DNA from: Paenibacillaceae bacterium GAS479
GTDB lineage: Bacteria; Bacillota; Bacilli; Paenibacillales; Paenibacillaceae
Reading direction: 5' to 3'
Length of the DNA stretch: 64,000 nucleotides
Assembly (NCBI GenBank): GCA_900105225.1
Contig: LT629764.1
Coordinates: forward strand, 3,926,501 to 3,990,500
This document shows, in pieces, positions 26,936-35,319 of this stretch (the first letter of the stretch is position 1; each line of letters begins with the position of its first letter). A program made the position numbers and the translations under genes. Under the pieces are notes generated by a model. That model searched no databases, had not been told where the DNA came from, and worked only from the letters and a program-made list of their open reading frames with translations.

Positions 26936-28713
26936 GGGGCTGTCCCAAAAGTCATCGCTAGATGACTAAGGACGCCCCTTCTCTAAATTGTAAAACAAAA
27001 AGAAACCGTTTCTTGGTAAAATGGAAGTACGACCCACCATTTACGAAAGGAACGGTTTCTTTGTACATCCAATATACCATGGACCAACTTCATCTGCCAA
27101 TGGACTTGGAGGACGACATTCCTCCTCATCACCTCGTTCGTGTTGTCAACGAGACGGTCAATCGCCTGGACGACAAAACCTTTAAGGAGGCTTACCCAGG
27201 CGGAGGTCGAGACAGCTACCACCCTAAAATGCTCACCAAAGTTATCATTTACGCTTACACACAGCGGATTTACTCCTCTCGCCAGATCGCCAAAGCGGTC
27301 CGGGAAAACGTCATGTTTATGTGGATTGCTGGTAGACAACGTCCAGACTTCCGCACCATTAATCGCTTTCGTTCCGAGCGAATGAAAGACGTTTTGGAGA
27401 CCATCTTCACAGGTGTGCTTCAATTTCTTACCGAGGAAAAGTATGTCAAGCTCGAGCATTACTTCGTCGATGGCACCAAGATCGAAGCGAACGCGAATCG
27501 GTACACATTCGTCTGGGGCAAGGCCGTCGTGAAGCACAAGGCGAGACTACAGGAAAAAGTACAAACATTGTTCGCCACGATCGAGGCGGCGGAGAACCAA
27601 GAAGACCAAGAACAGGTTGGACAAGACCTTGTTGAACTCGGCGAAGCGTCCGCGCTAACCAGCGAGAAGCTGGAATCAGCCGTTCAACAATTGGAAACAA
27701 AACTACAATCTCGGCCGAAGGACAAACCGCTTAAAAAAGCGGTACGTGCCCTTCGTAAAGACCTTCTGCCGCGTTTGCAGAAATACGAGATCCAACAAGA
27801 AATGCTCGGAGATCGAAACAGCTTCAGTAAGACCGATCATGACGCGACATTCATGCGAATGAAAGAAGATCATATGCGTAATGGCCAACTGAAGCCAGGT
27901 TACAATGTGCAAATCGGAACAGAGAACCAATTCATTATCGGATACAGTTTACATCAACGCCCAACCGACACGCGTTGCCTAAAGCCCCGCTTAGAGAAGG
28001 TTAAGGCAGCGCTTGGAAGGTTGCCCAGAACCATCATAGCGGATGCCGGATACGGCGGAGAAGAAAACTACGCTTACTTGGAGAGCGAACAACGAGAAGC
28101 ATTGGTGAAATACAGCACCTACCACAAAGAAAAATCAAAGAAGTGGCAGCAAGACATTAGCAAGCTGGACAAAACTGGCAGTACGACGAAGGGGAAGATA
28201 CGTGGACGTGTACAGCAGGCCGGAAGCTGCTATTTCGTTATGAAAGCAAAGACAAAACAGAAAGTGGCTACGAGATACGGAAGCGCCACTACCGAAGCGA
28301 GAGCTGCGAAGGGTGTCCACTGAAGCCAAGTTGTACGAAAGCTCAAGGAAATCGTGAAATCAGCGTGAGTATGAAGTATTTGCGCTACAAACAGCAAGCT
28401 CGTGAAAAACTTAGAAGTGAGGAAGGATATACACTATCGGTTCGAAGGATGATTGAGCCGGAGAGTGTATTTGGGCAAATTAAAAACAACCGGGGATTCC
28501 GGCGTTTTCTGCTTCGAGGCCTGCCGAAGGTAAGCCTAGAGGTCGGATGGCTTTCGCTCGCCCACAATTTATTGAAGAAGGCGGCCATGGATCAAAAGCC
28601 AAAAATGACGGTGCAAGGATAGCTCCTTCGCACCGTCATTTCGTTTTTTTGAAAGTCTCATTGATTAGGCGAGCCGTTTATCTAGTGAGCCAAACTACTT
28701 TTGAGACAGCCCC
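26936..28713 (+). mobile_element. IS1182-family element, copy 1 (defective)
   Basis: 1,778 bp between terminal inverted repeats GGGGCTGTCCCAAAAGT (left) and ACTTTTGAGACAGCCCC (right), 16 of 17 matching. Just inside the left end an inverted copy of the terminus forms a hairpin. A longer inverted repeat spans the transposase start. The transposase is frameshifted. No clear target duplication is seen. A 20-base left flank is identical to that of copy 2. Confidence 0.88.
27061..28622 (+). pseudogene. IS1182-family transposase, frameshifted
   Basis: Same protein as the intact copy at 30121, with catalytic-region motifs YFVDGTKIEANANR and ADAGYGGEENY in the first frame and ESVFGQIKNNRGFRRF in the second. 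The frames meet at an A-run (28171-28174), where the other copy shows that one A is probably missing. In the raw frame the protein ends at 28323 with an unrelated tail. The likely start is TTG 27061, matching the intact copy. Downstream AAATGACGGTGC/GCACCGTCATTT plus a T run (28603-28650) forms its terminator. Confidence 0.85.
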
Positions 28714-28722
28714 AAATTAAAC

Positions 28723-29574
28723 TTAAATATAATCCTCATGTTTCCAATACCATTGATGTGGAGTGTCAACAGCTTTATCATAATTAAAGGAAGGACTAAG
28801 ACTTACAACGGGTGTGGTACCGTCAAAGCCAAGGGAACCATTGATAGCACCTTGCTTGTGAAAATAAGTAGCAGATGCTGAGCATGAATCGGATTTTCCG
28901 GATCCATTATGAGCTTTAACTACTTCAACCATTCCCCAGCCAGCATGTTTGCTTGTCTCACAATAATTTCCACCTATTGCTGTAAAATCATGTTTAATAT
29001 CAAAGCTCCAACCAACACCAGCACCAGCAGCATACGTGTCAGATCCGGTTTTGGTCGAACTAGTAGAACAGTATGAGCCATTGGAGTCTACTCCACTTGG
29101 AGCGTAATTACTCCTGGCGCTCCCATTCACAATGTCCCAATCATCTGTCCAAGCAATCCCAAATTTATCTGTTAAGTTGAAATTAGCTCGCTGATTCCAT
29201 GTCCAATTGTAGGTAATGGCATGTTTAGAGATTCCACTGCTGGGGCTTAGGTATCGAACGACGGATAAAGTTGCGGACCAGTTGTTCATTTCTAGTGGGG
29301 CAATCAGGCCGGGGAAAGAATTAGCTTGTAATGATTGTCCTTTCGTTTCACTAAGATTGCCTTTTTGGTTAATTCGGGAAACGAATTCTGCTTTATTTTT
29401 ATAAAAAAATTCCTTTTGTTCCGGGGTAAGTTGAATGATATAGTCTTGAGGGAACCCCTGTTCTTTAAGATAAGAGTCTACGTTTACTTTAGGAGCTGCA
29501 GAAACAGAAATCGAACTTGAAACAAGCAACATTGCAGACAACAGCATACTGGACACTCCATGCTTTAGCTTCAA
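28723..29574 (-). CDS. Secreted protein of unknown function
   Basis: 283 residues from a TTG start with GAGGG six bases upstream. A signal peptide is clear (SMLLSAMLLVSSSISVSAAP). The mature part starts with a charged helical region (LTPEQKEFFYKNKAEFVSRI) and continues with a Gly/Ser/Trp-rich, probably beta-structured domain with four cysteines. Not recognised. The stop codon lies ten bases from the right end of the IS copy 1, so the 3' flank, and perhaps its terminator, was replaced by the insertion. Confidence 0.7.
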   Translation of the reverse strand: MKLKHGVSSMLLSAMLLVSSSISVSAAPKVNVDSYLKEQGFPQDYIIQLTPEQKEFFYKNKAEFVSRINQKGNLSETKGQSLQANSFPGLIAPLEMNNWSATLSVVRYLSPSSGISKHAITYNWTWNQRANFNLTDKFGIAWTDDWDIVNGSARSNYAPSGVDSNGSYCSTSSTKTGSDTYAAGAGVGWSFDIKHDFTAIGGNYCETSKHAGWGMVEVVKAHNGSGKSDSCSASATYFHKQGAINGSLGFDGTTPVVSLSPSFNYDKAVDTPHQWYWKHEDYI

Positions 29575-29658
29575 TCTTATCCCTCATTTGGAAATATTTT
29601 CATTGATGTGGTAACATACTCCAAGAGATATGTGAATACATTTTTGAAAGGTTGTGTT

Positions 29659-29826
29659 TTGGTGGAAAGTTTCCTCTCGTATATAGCAATCTATTTTATG
29701 CCATTCATTAGTTATGTATTTATGTATAATATCTTGGACAAAGATAAAAAGAGATTTACTATATCATTTTGTTTCTCATTAATCACTTGGACATTCAGTG
29801 TAATGATAAGTGTTCATAGTTCATGA
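29659..29826 (+). CDS. Small two-TM protein
   Basis: About 55 residues (TTG start at 29659, or GTG at 29662), after GAAAGG. Two hydrophobic helices, FLSYIAIYFMPFISYVFMY and FSLITWTFSVMIS, are joined by a basic turn (DKDKKRF). It could be an immunity or toxin-type peptide, or a fragment. An 18-bp palindrome, ACACAAAAATTTTTGTGT (29836-29853), follows and may act as its terminator. Confidence 0.4.
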   Translation: MVESFLSYIAIYFMPFISYVFMYNILDKDKKRFTISFCFSLITWTFSVMISVHSS

Positions 29827-29997
29827 ATAAATAGTACACAAAAATTTTTGTGTTTGGCGGATTGTAATATCAAGTCCAACATCCTTAAATAAATAGAGCC
29901 CCTGTTGGAATCGTGTAAATTGGAAGTTACCACACAACCAATTTTACAGAAGTGAATCCAACATGAGCTATAAACACCTACCGCTTCATTAGGAAAA

Positions 29998-31771
29998 GAG
30001 GGTGTCCCAAAAGTCATAGAAATGACTGGGGACACCCTCTCATTTTTTTGTAAACAAAAAGAAACCGTTCTTTGGTAAAATGGAGCTACCACACACCCAT
30101 TTACGAAAGGAACGGTTTCTTTGTACATTCAATATACCATGGACCAACTGTATCTGCCAATGGACTTAGAGGACGACATTCCTCAAAATCACCTCGTTCG
30201 CGTCGTGAATGCAGCCGTGAACCGGCTTGACGATGCCATCTTTGACGTGGCTTACTCTGGAGGCGGACGAGACAGCTATCATCCGAAGATGCTCACCAAG
30301 GTCATCATCTACGCCTACACGCAGCGCATCTATTCCTCCCGACAGATCGCCAAGGCTATCCGTGAAAATATCATGTTCATGTGGGTCGCCGGCAGACAAC
30401 GTCCGGACTTCCGCACCATCAATCGGTTTCGCTCTGAGAGAATGAAAGCCGTTCTGGAGACCGTGTTTACGGCAGTTCTCCAGTTTCTGGCCGAGGAAAA
30501 CTACGTGCAACTTGAACATTACTTTGTCGATGGGACTAAAATCGAAGCCAATGCGAATCGATATACGTTTGTTTGGGGCAAAGCTGTCGTGAAGCACAAA
30601 GCCAAACTTCAAGAAAAAGTTCAGAAGCTGTTTGCCACCATCGAAGAAACGGAGAAACAAGAAGAACGAGCACATGGCGGCGGGGATCTGTGCGAACTAG
30701 GAGAAACTTCGAAGATAACGAGTGAAAAGCTGGAGAATGCCGTTAAGCAACTGGAAGAAAGACTGCAAGAAAAACCAAAGGACAAGCCACTGAAGAAGGC
30801 GGTGCGTGCGCCCCGTAAAGATTTACTCCCTCGCCTTCAAAAATATGAATGCCATGAAGAAACGCTAGGAAATCGGAACAGCTACAGTAAGACGGACAAA
30901 GACGCCACGTTCATGCGAATGAAGGAAGATCACATGCGTAATGGTCAGCTCAAGCCGGGCTACAATGTGCAGATTGGCACGGAAAATCAATTCATCCTCG
31001 GATACAGTGTACACCAGCGGCCTACAGATACGCGCTGTCTCATCCCTCATCTTGAAAAAGTAAAATCGCAGCTGGGTAAGCTTCCAAGCACCGTTATTGC
31101 TGATGCAGGCTACGGCGGCGAAGAAAATTACGATTATTTAGAGCGAAATGACGCCGAAGCTATCGTCAAATACAGCACGTATCACCGTGAAAAAAGCAAG
31201 GCATGGCAAAAAGATATGAGCAAAATCGACAACTGGACCTATAACGCCGAGCTAGATACATGGACTTGTGCTGCTGGACAAACCCTCGCTTTTCGCAGAG
31301 TGAGCAAGGAGAAAACGGAAAGCGGATACGAAATCGAATACCGTCATTACCGGAGTGCAAGTTGTGAAGGCTGTCCGCTAAAATCGCAGTGTACAAAATC
31401 CCAGGGGAATCGCGAAGTTAAAGTAAGCTTAAAGTATTTACGATTAAAAAATCAGGCACGAGAAAAGCTTCGCAGCGAAGAAGGCTATGCGTTAGCAGTC
31501 AGGCGGATGATTGAACCGGAGCCTGTATTTGGTGACATCAAGAACAACCGAGGATTCAAAAGATTCCTGCTTCGAGGCTTGCCTAAAGTAAGCCTCGAGG
31601 TCGGGTGGCTTTCGCTTGCCCATAATTTGTTGAAGAAAGCGGCAGTAGACGCAAAAGCAAAGGAGTTAAGCAAATGAAAGTCGCTTAATTCCTTTGCTTT
31701 TTTTAAAACCATTTTTCTGAATGGCAGCCATGGTCCTAAGAATCATTAGTTCTTACTTTTGGGACACCCTC
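29998..31771 (+). mobile_element. IS1182-family element, copy 2 (intact)
   Basis: 1,774 bp with perfect 17-bp terminal inverted repeats (GAGGGTGTCCCAAAAGT). The left end folds back on itself (29998-30038) and is followed by a T run, a structure that should stop outside transcription from reading into the transposase. Inside, AAAGAAACCGTT and AACGGTTTCTTT flank the start region. No target duplication is visible. Confidence 0.9.
30121..31677 (+). CDS. IS1182-family transposase
   Basis: 518-residue DDE transposase. The N-terminal region (HPKMLTKVIIYAYTQRIYSS, RQRPDFRTINRFR) is the domain typical of IS1182/IS5-like enzymes. Acidic catalytic residues are likely in YFVDGTKIEANANR, ADAGYGGEENY and EPVFGDIKNNRGFKRF. 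A zinc-like pair lies in SCEGCPLKSQC. The start is TTG after AAAGGA; an ATG six codons later is the alternative. A terminator (AAAGCAAAGGA with TCCTTTGCTTT and T residues, 31654-31704) overlaps the end of the gene. Confidence 0.92.
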   Translation: MYIQYTMDQLYLPMDLEDDIPQNHLVRVVNAAVNRLDDAIFDVAYSGGGRDSYHPKMLTKVIIYAYTQRIYSSRQIAKAIRENIMFMWVAGRQRPDFRTINRFRSERMKAVLETVFTAVLQFLAEENYVQLEHYFVDGTKIEANANRYTFVWGKAVVKHKAKLQEKVQKLFATIEETEKQEERAHGGGDLCELGETSKITSEKLENAVKQLEERLQEKPKDKPLKKAVRAPRKDLLPRLQKYECHEETLGNRNSYSKTDKDATFMRMKEDHMRNGQLKPGYNVQIGTENQFILGYSVHQRPTDTRCLIPHLEKVKSQLGKLPSTVIADAGYGGEENYDYLERNDAEAIVKYSTYHREKSKAWQKDMSKIDNWTYNAELDTWTCAAGQTLAFRRVSKEKTESGYEIEYRHYRSASCEGCPLKSQCTKSQGNREVKVSLKYLRLKNQAREKLRSEEGYALAVRRMIEPEPVFGDIKNNRGFKRFLLRGLPKVSLEVGWLSLAHNLLKKAAVDAKAKELSK

Positions 31772-31880
31772 TTTTTTCTATATTCAACATCTCCTATGCG
31801 TAAGATACTAACGCACTTTGAGATAGAAGGTTATAGTATTAGTGACTACTCTTCATGGTTTGGAGAGTCGTTCCTGGCAG

Positions 31881-31917
31881 ACGCCTGATGGTGCAATCAT
31901 CAGGCGTTATATTTTTT
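31881..31917 (+). terminator. Hairpin terminator
   Basis: ACGCCTGATG and CATCAGGCGT pair around a 7-base loop, followed by a T-rich run on the + strand. It overlaps the last codons of the reverse-strand small gene. Confidence 0.75.
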
Positions 31918-32152
31918 CATGGAAGTACAGGGGAAGCATCGCTCCAGGCGCTGTAAACAGGCGTGTAACGCCCGTGCCGGAAAAACCAGACATACTGCCA
32001 CACCGAGGACAAACGTGGATCTGGAGCAGCTCAGAGTCGTCTGATAGATCCGTTTCGAGTGCCTTCACAGGTACAAGCCCGATTCCTCTTTCTATCCGGA
32101 AGCAACCTCTTTGAAGTATAGTCTCACATCCACAGTTTGTTACATCCTTCAC
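31907..32152 (-). CDS. Small cysteine-rich protein with CxxC motif
   Basis: 81 residues from a GTG start preceded by a perfect AAGGAGGT six bases upstream, which makes translation likely. Cysteines occur as NCGCETILQRGC and VCPRCGS, so a zinc site is plausible. Not recognised. It lies directly downstream of the M23 peptidase remnant on the same strand and could have been its operon partner. Confidence 0.6.
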   Translation of the reverse strand: MKDVTNCGCETILQRGCFRIERGIGLVPVKALETDLSDDSELLQIHVCPRCGSMSGFSGTGVTRLFTAPGAMLPLYFHEKI

Positions 32153-32168
32153 TTTATAACCTCCTTAT

Positions 32169-32327
32169 TTAACGTGTTCGTTTCATATAGGCTTTAGCAG
32201 CCTCCCAATCCATTCTAGAAGCCCAATATCGAACGATTGGTCCAGGATCATAATCCGTATTGTTACTTAACGTATCATACAAGGTAAGATGAAGATGGGG
32301 GCCAGTTGATCTACCGCTAACAGGATT
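32169..32327 (-). pseudogene. C-terminal remnant of an M23 (LytM) peptidase
   Basis: 52 codons ending at a normal stop, starting abruptly at a stop in the repeat region. VSGRSTGPHLHLTLYD is the HxH zinc motif region of M23 endopeptidases, followed by YDPGPIVRYWAS. Everything upstream, including the first zinc ligands, is gone, so it is not functional. The break point lies at the edge of the inverted repeat cluster at 32354. Confidence 0.75.
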
Positions 32328-32353
32328 TCAAGCGCACGAGCGAACAAGGATGC

Positions 32354-32539
32354 CCTAACGGAACTCAGAAGCGCTATTTAGTCAGAATGGATGCAATTGA
32401 GATTCTAGCGGAACTGAGACGCGTTATTCTCCAATAATATCGATTTTTTTGAAGAAAGCGGCCCAATAAGCTCTCTCAGATCCGTTAGCTCAAAAAACGA
32501 GTCCGTTTGCCGTAAATAAGGCTTCTCAGAACCGTTAGC
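32354..32539. repeat. Four copies of a 25-27-bp repeat, two in each orientation
   Basis: CTAACGGAACTCAGAAGCGC (32354) and CTAGCGGAACTGAGACGCG (32405) point one way; CTCTCAGATCCGTTAGC (ending 32489) and CTTCTCAGAACCGTTAGC (ending 32539) are inverted copies. Nested pairing would give two stacked stems. The surrounding gap from 32328 to 32791 otherwise contains only a 9-base tandem repeat. Confidence 0.7.
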
Positions 32540-32630
32540 ATTGGCGCTCCGGTCTGATGTTTGGCTTCCAGTTGCATACGTATCCCGTCCGAGAGAAGTC
32601 GGAGAATAATAGGAAGCATAGTAAGCGGAA

Positions 32631-32691
32631 GAAGCCAAAGAAGCCAAAGAAGCCAAAGAAGCCAAAGAAGCCAAAGAAGCCAAAGAAGCCT
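32631..32691. repeat. 9-bp tandem repeat (GAAGCCAAA)
   Basis: Six exact copies of GAAGCCAAA plus a partial seventh. Read on + it gives Lys-Lys-Pro repeats, on the reverse strand Leu-Ala-Ser repeats, but neither frame has a convincing start. It is about 100 bases before the HAD gene and likely to vary in copy number. Confidence 0.85.
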
Positions 32692-32791
32692 AGGAGGCGG
32701 AAAAAGCCAGAAAGGCCGTGGTGCTTTCTTGCCGTACTTTATGGCCTGATATATAGTGTTGGGAGATAATGAGGCGGAGGGAAGGTCGAAC

Positions 32792-33487
32792 ATGGCAGAA
32801 CAGGAAAACGAGAGAAAAATTCTATTCCGACCTGATGCGGTCATTTTTGATATGGATGGCACGCTCTTACAGACGGAGACATTGTTGCTCCAGGTCCATG
32901 GCCGAATATTCGCTGCGCTGAGAGAGGAAGGGCTATACGTAGAGCCTGAGCCGCCCGTCGAAGCTCTGCTCGGTTGTCTAGGCATGTTGCTTGAGGACAT
33001 TTGGCTGAAGCTTATGCCGACTGCTACGGAGGAGGCACGCAGCCGGGCTAACGAACTGCTGTTGCACTTTGAGCTGGAAGGGCTGGCCACCGGTGAAGGT
33101 CAACTGTATGGGGGTGTGCCGGAAACGCTGAAGTCTCTCCGGGAACAAGGAGTGAGACTGTTTGTGGCAAGCAATGGATTGCAGCCATATGTCGAGGCCA
33201 TCGTGCAGCATAAAGGGTTGGCGGCGTTATTTGACGGCCTGTACACCGCCGGTGGTCGCAACACGGCAACTAAAGCCGAGTTGGTTCGGCTGCTGTTGGA
33301 CGAGCATGCCGTTTCTTCGGCTTGGATGGTCGGGGACCGCTCTTCCGATGTTGATGCCGGAAAGCGAAACGGCCTCGCTGTCGTCGGCTGCGCTTACGCG
33401 GACTTCGGCGCGTCGGCCGAGCTGGATGGCTCCGATGTGCGAATTCACCACTTCGCGGAGCTGCTCCAGTTACTTCCGAAGGTATAG
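32792..33487 (+). CDS. HAD-superfamily hydrolase
   Basis: 231 residues with the HAD motifs FDMDGTL (nucleophile Asp near residue 20), VASNG (motif II), a lysine in TATKAEL (motif III) and MVGDRSSDVDAGKRNG (motif IV). The helical cap between motifs I and II is that of phosphoglycolate phosphatase-like enzymes, so a small phosphate ester is the likely substrate. The start at 32792 follows GGAGGGAAGG. A terminator follows. Confidence 0.88.
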   Translation: MAEQENERKILFRPDAVIFDMDGTLLQTETLLLQVHGRIFAALREEGLYVEPEPPVEALLGCLGMLLEDIWLKLMPTATEEARSRANELLLHFELEGLATGEGQLYGGVPETLKSLREQGVRLFVASNGLQPYVEAIVQHKGLAALFDGLYTAGGRNTATKAELVRLLLDEHAVSSAWMVGDRSSDVDAGKRNGLAVVGCAYADFGASAELDGSDVRIHHFAELLQLLPKV

Positions 33488-33525
33488 CTTTTTTTGAGCT
33501 CGTCCCGAAGTGCTAGCAAGACAAC

Positions 33526-33559
33526 AAAAAGCCAGGACGAAAAGTCGTCTTGGCTTTTT
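33526..33559. terminator. Terminator after the HAD gene
   Basis: AAAAAGCCA..ACGA pairs with TCGT..TGGCTTTTT, leaving T runs on both strands. Confidence 0.88.
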
Positions 33560-33770
33560 GCTGTCTGTCAGCTATAGTGCACTATACTTTCAGAAGCAGC
33601 TTTAGGAGCAGAGACTTGGCTGCGGCAGGTCAGGCTTTGTTTCCTCGAGGATGTGCTGAATTCAGTAGGACAGACAGTCTAGGGCGGATAAATGGCTTAT
33701 CCACGGCGATATGGCTTATCGACGGAGAATTGAGTCCGAACACATGAGGTCTGGTCACTGCAAACCAAGT
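33560..33770. other. Convergent intergenic region
   Basis: Between the HAD terminator and the end of the YheC/D cluster. GGCTTATCCACGGCGATAT and GGCTTATCGACGGAGAAT form a short imperfect direct repeat; otherwise nothing is seen. Confidence 0.5.
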
Positions 33771-33794
33771 CGCCCGACAGTTAGGTGTCGGGCG
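33771..33794 (-). terminator. Hairpin at the end of the YheC/D cluster
   Basis: CGCCCGACA and TGTCGGGCG pair around the stop codon of the last YheC/D gene. On the reverse strand it is followed by only a weak T-rich stretch, so termination strength is uncertain. Confidence 0.6.
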
Positions 33795-35319
33795 TACTAT
33801 TTTCTGTCAAACCAGCTTCCGTTGACCCCGTTCTCGTCGAGCCCGTTTCATTCAAACTCGCTGTCGTCGAAGCCGCCCTCGGCGAACTCACTTTTTTCGG
33901 GCCTGTTCTCTTTGAGCTCGCCCCCGATGAACCGGATCTCTTCGAACCGGCTTTCTTGGAGCTCGTTCTCTTCGACACCGGTCCTGTAGAACCCGCCCTC
34001 GGTGAGACCTCTCGCTTCATATCTACCGCCAACGAACCCACTTCAGTTGAACCCGCGGCAAACGCAATCGCATCTTTCGAATTCATACTCTTCGAACCCG
34101 CTCCGGACGAACTAGCCCCCGAAGAGCTCTCCGTCGAACCTGCCACCATTGAGCTGGCTCCAGAGGAGCTCGACTCCGACTTCTGTCCTTGGGATTTTCC
34201 GCCCGAAGATTTGCTCTTTTTGCGCTTACGGCGCGAGTATACATACATCGCGTACTCCAGCGGCTTCACGATTGCTCGCTCGTAAGTAGCTTCATCTCCG
34301 CTTTCGCGGAACACCTCGCGGGCTGGCTTCGGGTTAACCTCAAGCAGCCAAATGCCACCCTTTCGGTCGATCGCGAGGTCGAGCGCCAGCTCGCACAGCC
34401 GATCGTATTGTTGCTCCAGGTAGGCGGCGACCTCAACGCCGAACTGCTCCGCTTCGCGGCGCACGGCTTTAGCACGGGCCTCATCGCCGACCCATGAGCT
34501 CAGCAGCTCATCCATCCCCATCGCTTTGCCTCCGCCGTGGAGGTTGGAGGTGATGCTTTTGGGAGCGCCGATTCTGCCGGCGCACCCGGTTGCCTCCCAT
34601 TCGCCGCGGCTGTTTTTTTGAACGAGCAATCGGTAATCATGCACACGTCCGTTCGATAGCTTAATCATAATGCCTTGCTGCACGATATATTTACCTCTCT
34701 CAAGGTTCCATGAGGAGAGCTTTTTTTTCAGAGCGGCTGCGCCTACTTGCTGTGGCTGAATGATTCTCCGCATTTGGTCGCGTCCCTGGATGAGATAGCT
34801 GTCGTCCTTCTGCCGCTCGATGCGCAGAATGCCCCGGCCTCCAGTACCGTTGATCGGCTTTAGGAACACGAGCGGGTAGCGGCTCAGCATTTCGTTCAAA
34901 TCCTTGTGGCCTGTATATAGCATAGTAAACGGCTGCTTGTTCTGGAATCGTTTTTGGGATGAGAGCGTTTTGTAAACGGTCCATTTATTACGCAGTGGTT
35001 TATTCAGAAATGTCAGATGCCCGTATCGGGATCGGAATTTTCTCAGCTGCTCGAATCGATGGCTGTGTTGGATGCGGCAGCGATCGTAGATCATATGCGG
35101 AAAGGACGTCCATTTGTGCGTCCAGGATTTGCTGGTCGTATTGTAAAATTGCGCATGGATTCGGTTCTTCTCAAAATCGACATCTGCAGGGGTAAAGACA
35201 AAGGCTTCAAGCCCCATTTTTTTACCGGCTGTTATCATTTGCTGATAGACCGACCGCTCCTCCAGCGTTCCTTTGTCATCGAGGTATAACGTTAAAATGC
35301 CGAGTATGGGCTGTGTCAT
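33781..35319 (-). CDS. YheC/YheD family ATP-grasp protein with Ser/Ala/Gly-rich tail
   Basis: 512 residues. Residues 1 to about 350 form the YheC/YheD-type ATP-grasp module: ILTLYLDDKGTLEER at the start, PLVFLKPINGTGGRGILRI as the nucleotide loop, YIVQQGIMIKLSNGRVHDYR and WLLEVNPKPAREVFRESGD. B. subtilis YheC and YheD are spore coat associated. After a KKSK-rich stretch, about 145 residues are almost only Ser, Ala, Gly, Thr and Lys, low complexity and probably unstructured; no other member here has such a tail. The start at 35319 follows AAGGAGTG. It overlaps the upstream GNAT gene by 44 bases. Confidence 0.88.
   Translation of the reverse strand: MTQPILGILTLYLDDKGTLEERSVYQQMITAGKKMGLEAFVFTPADVDFEKNRIHAQFYNTTSKSWTHKWTSFPHMIYDRCRIQHSHRFEQLRKFRSRYGHLTFLNKPLRNKWTVYKTLSSQKRFQNKQPFTMLYTGHKDLNEMLSRYPLVFLKPINGTGGRGILRIERQKDDSYLIQGRDQMRRIIQPQQVGAAALKKKLSSWNLERGKYIVQQGIMIKLSNGRVHDYRLLVQKNSRGEWEATGCAGRIGAPKSITSNLHGGGKAMGMDELLSSWVGDEARAKAVRREAEQFGVEVAAYLEQQYDRLCELALDLAIDRKGGIWLLEVNPKPAREVFRESGDEATYERAIVKPLEYAMYVYSRRKRKKSKSSGGKSQGQKSESSSSGASSMVAGSTESSSGASSSGAGSKSMNSKDAIAFAAGSTEVGSLAVDMKREVSPRAGSTGPVSKRTSSKKAGSKRSGSSGASSKRTGPKKVSSPRAASTTASLNETGSTRTGSTEAGLTENSTPDT

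Noticed and set aside
32405-32769. Open frames over the 9-bp tandem repeat on both strands
   Set aside because: Low-complexity products (Lys-Lys-Pro or Leu-Ala-Ser) without ribosome binding sites or plausible starts.
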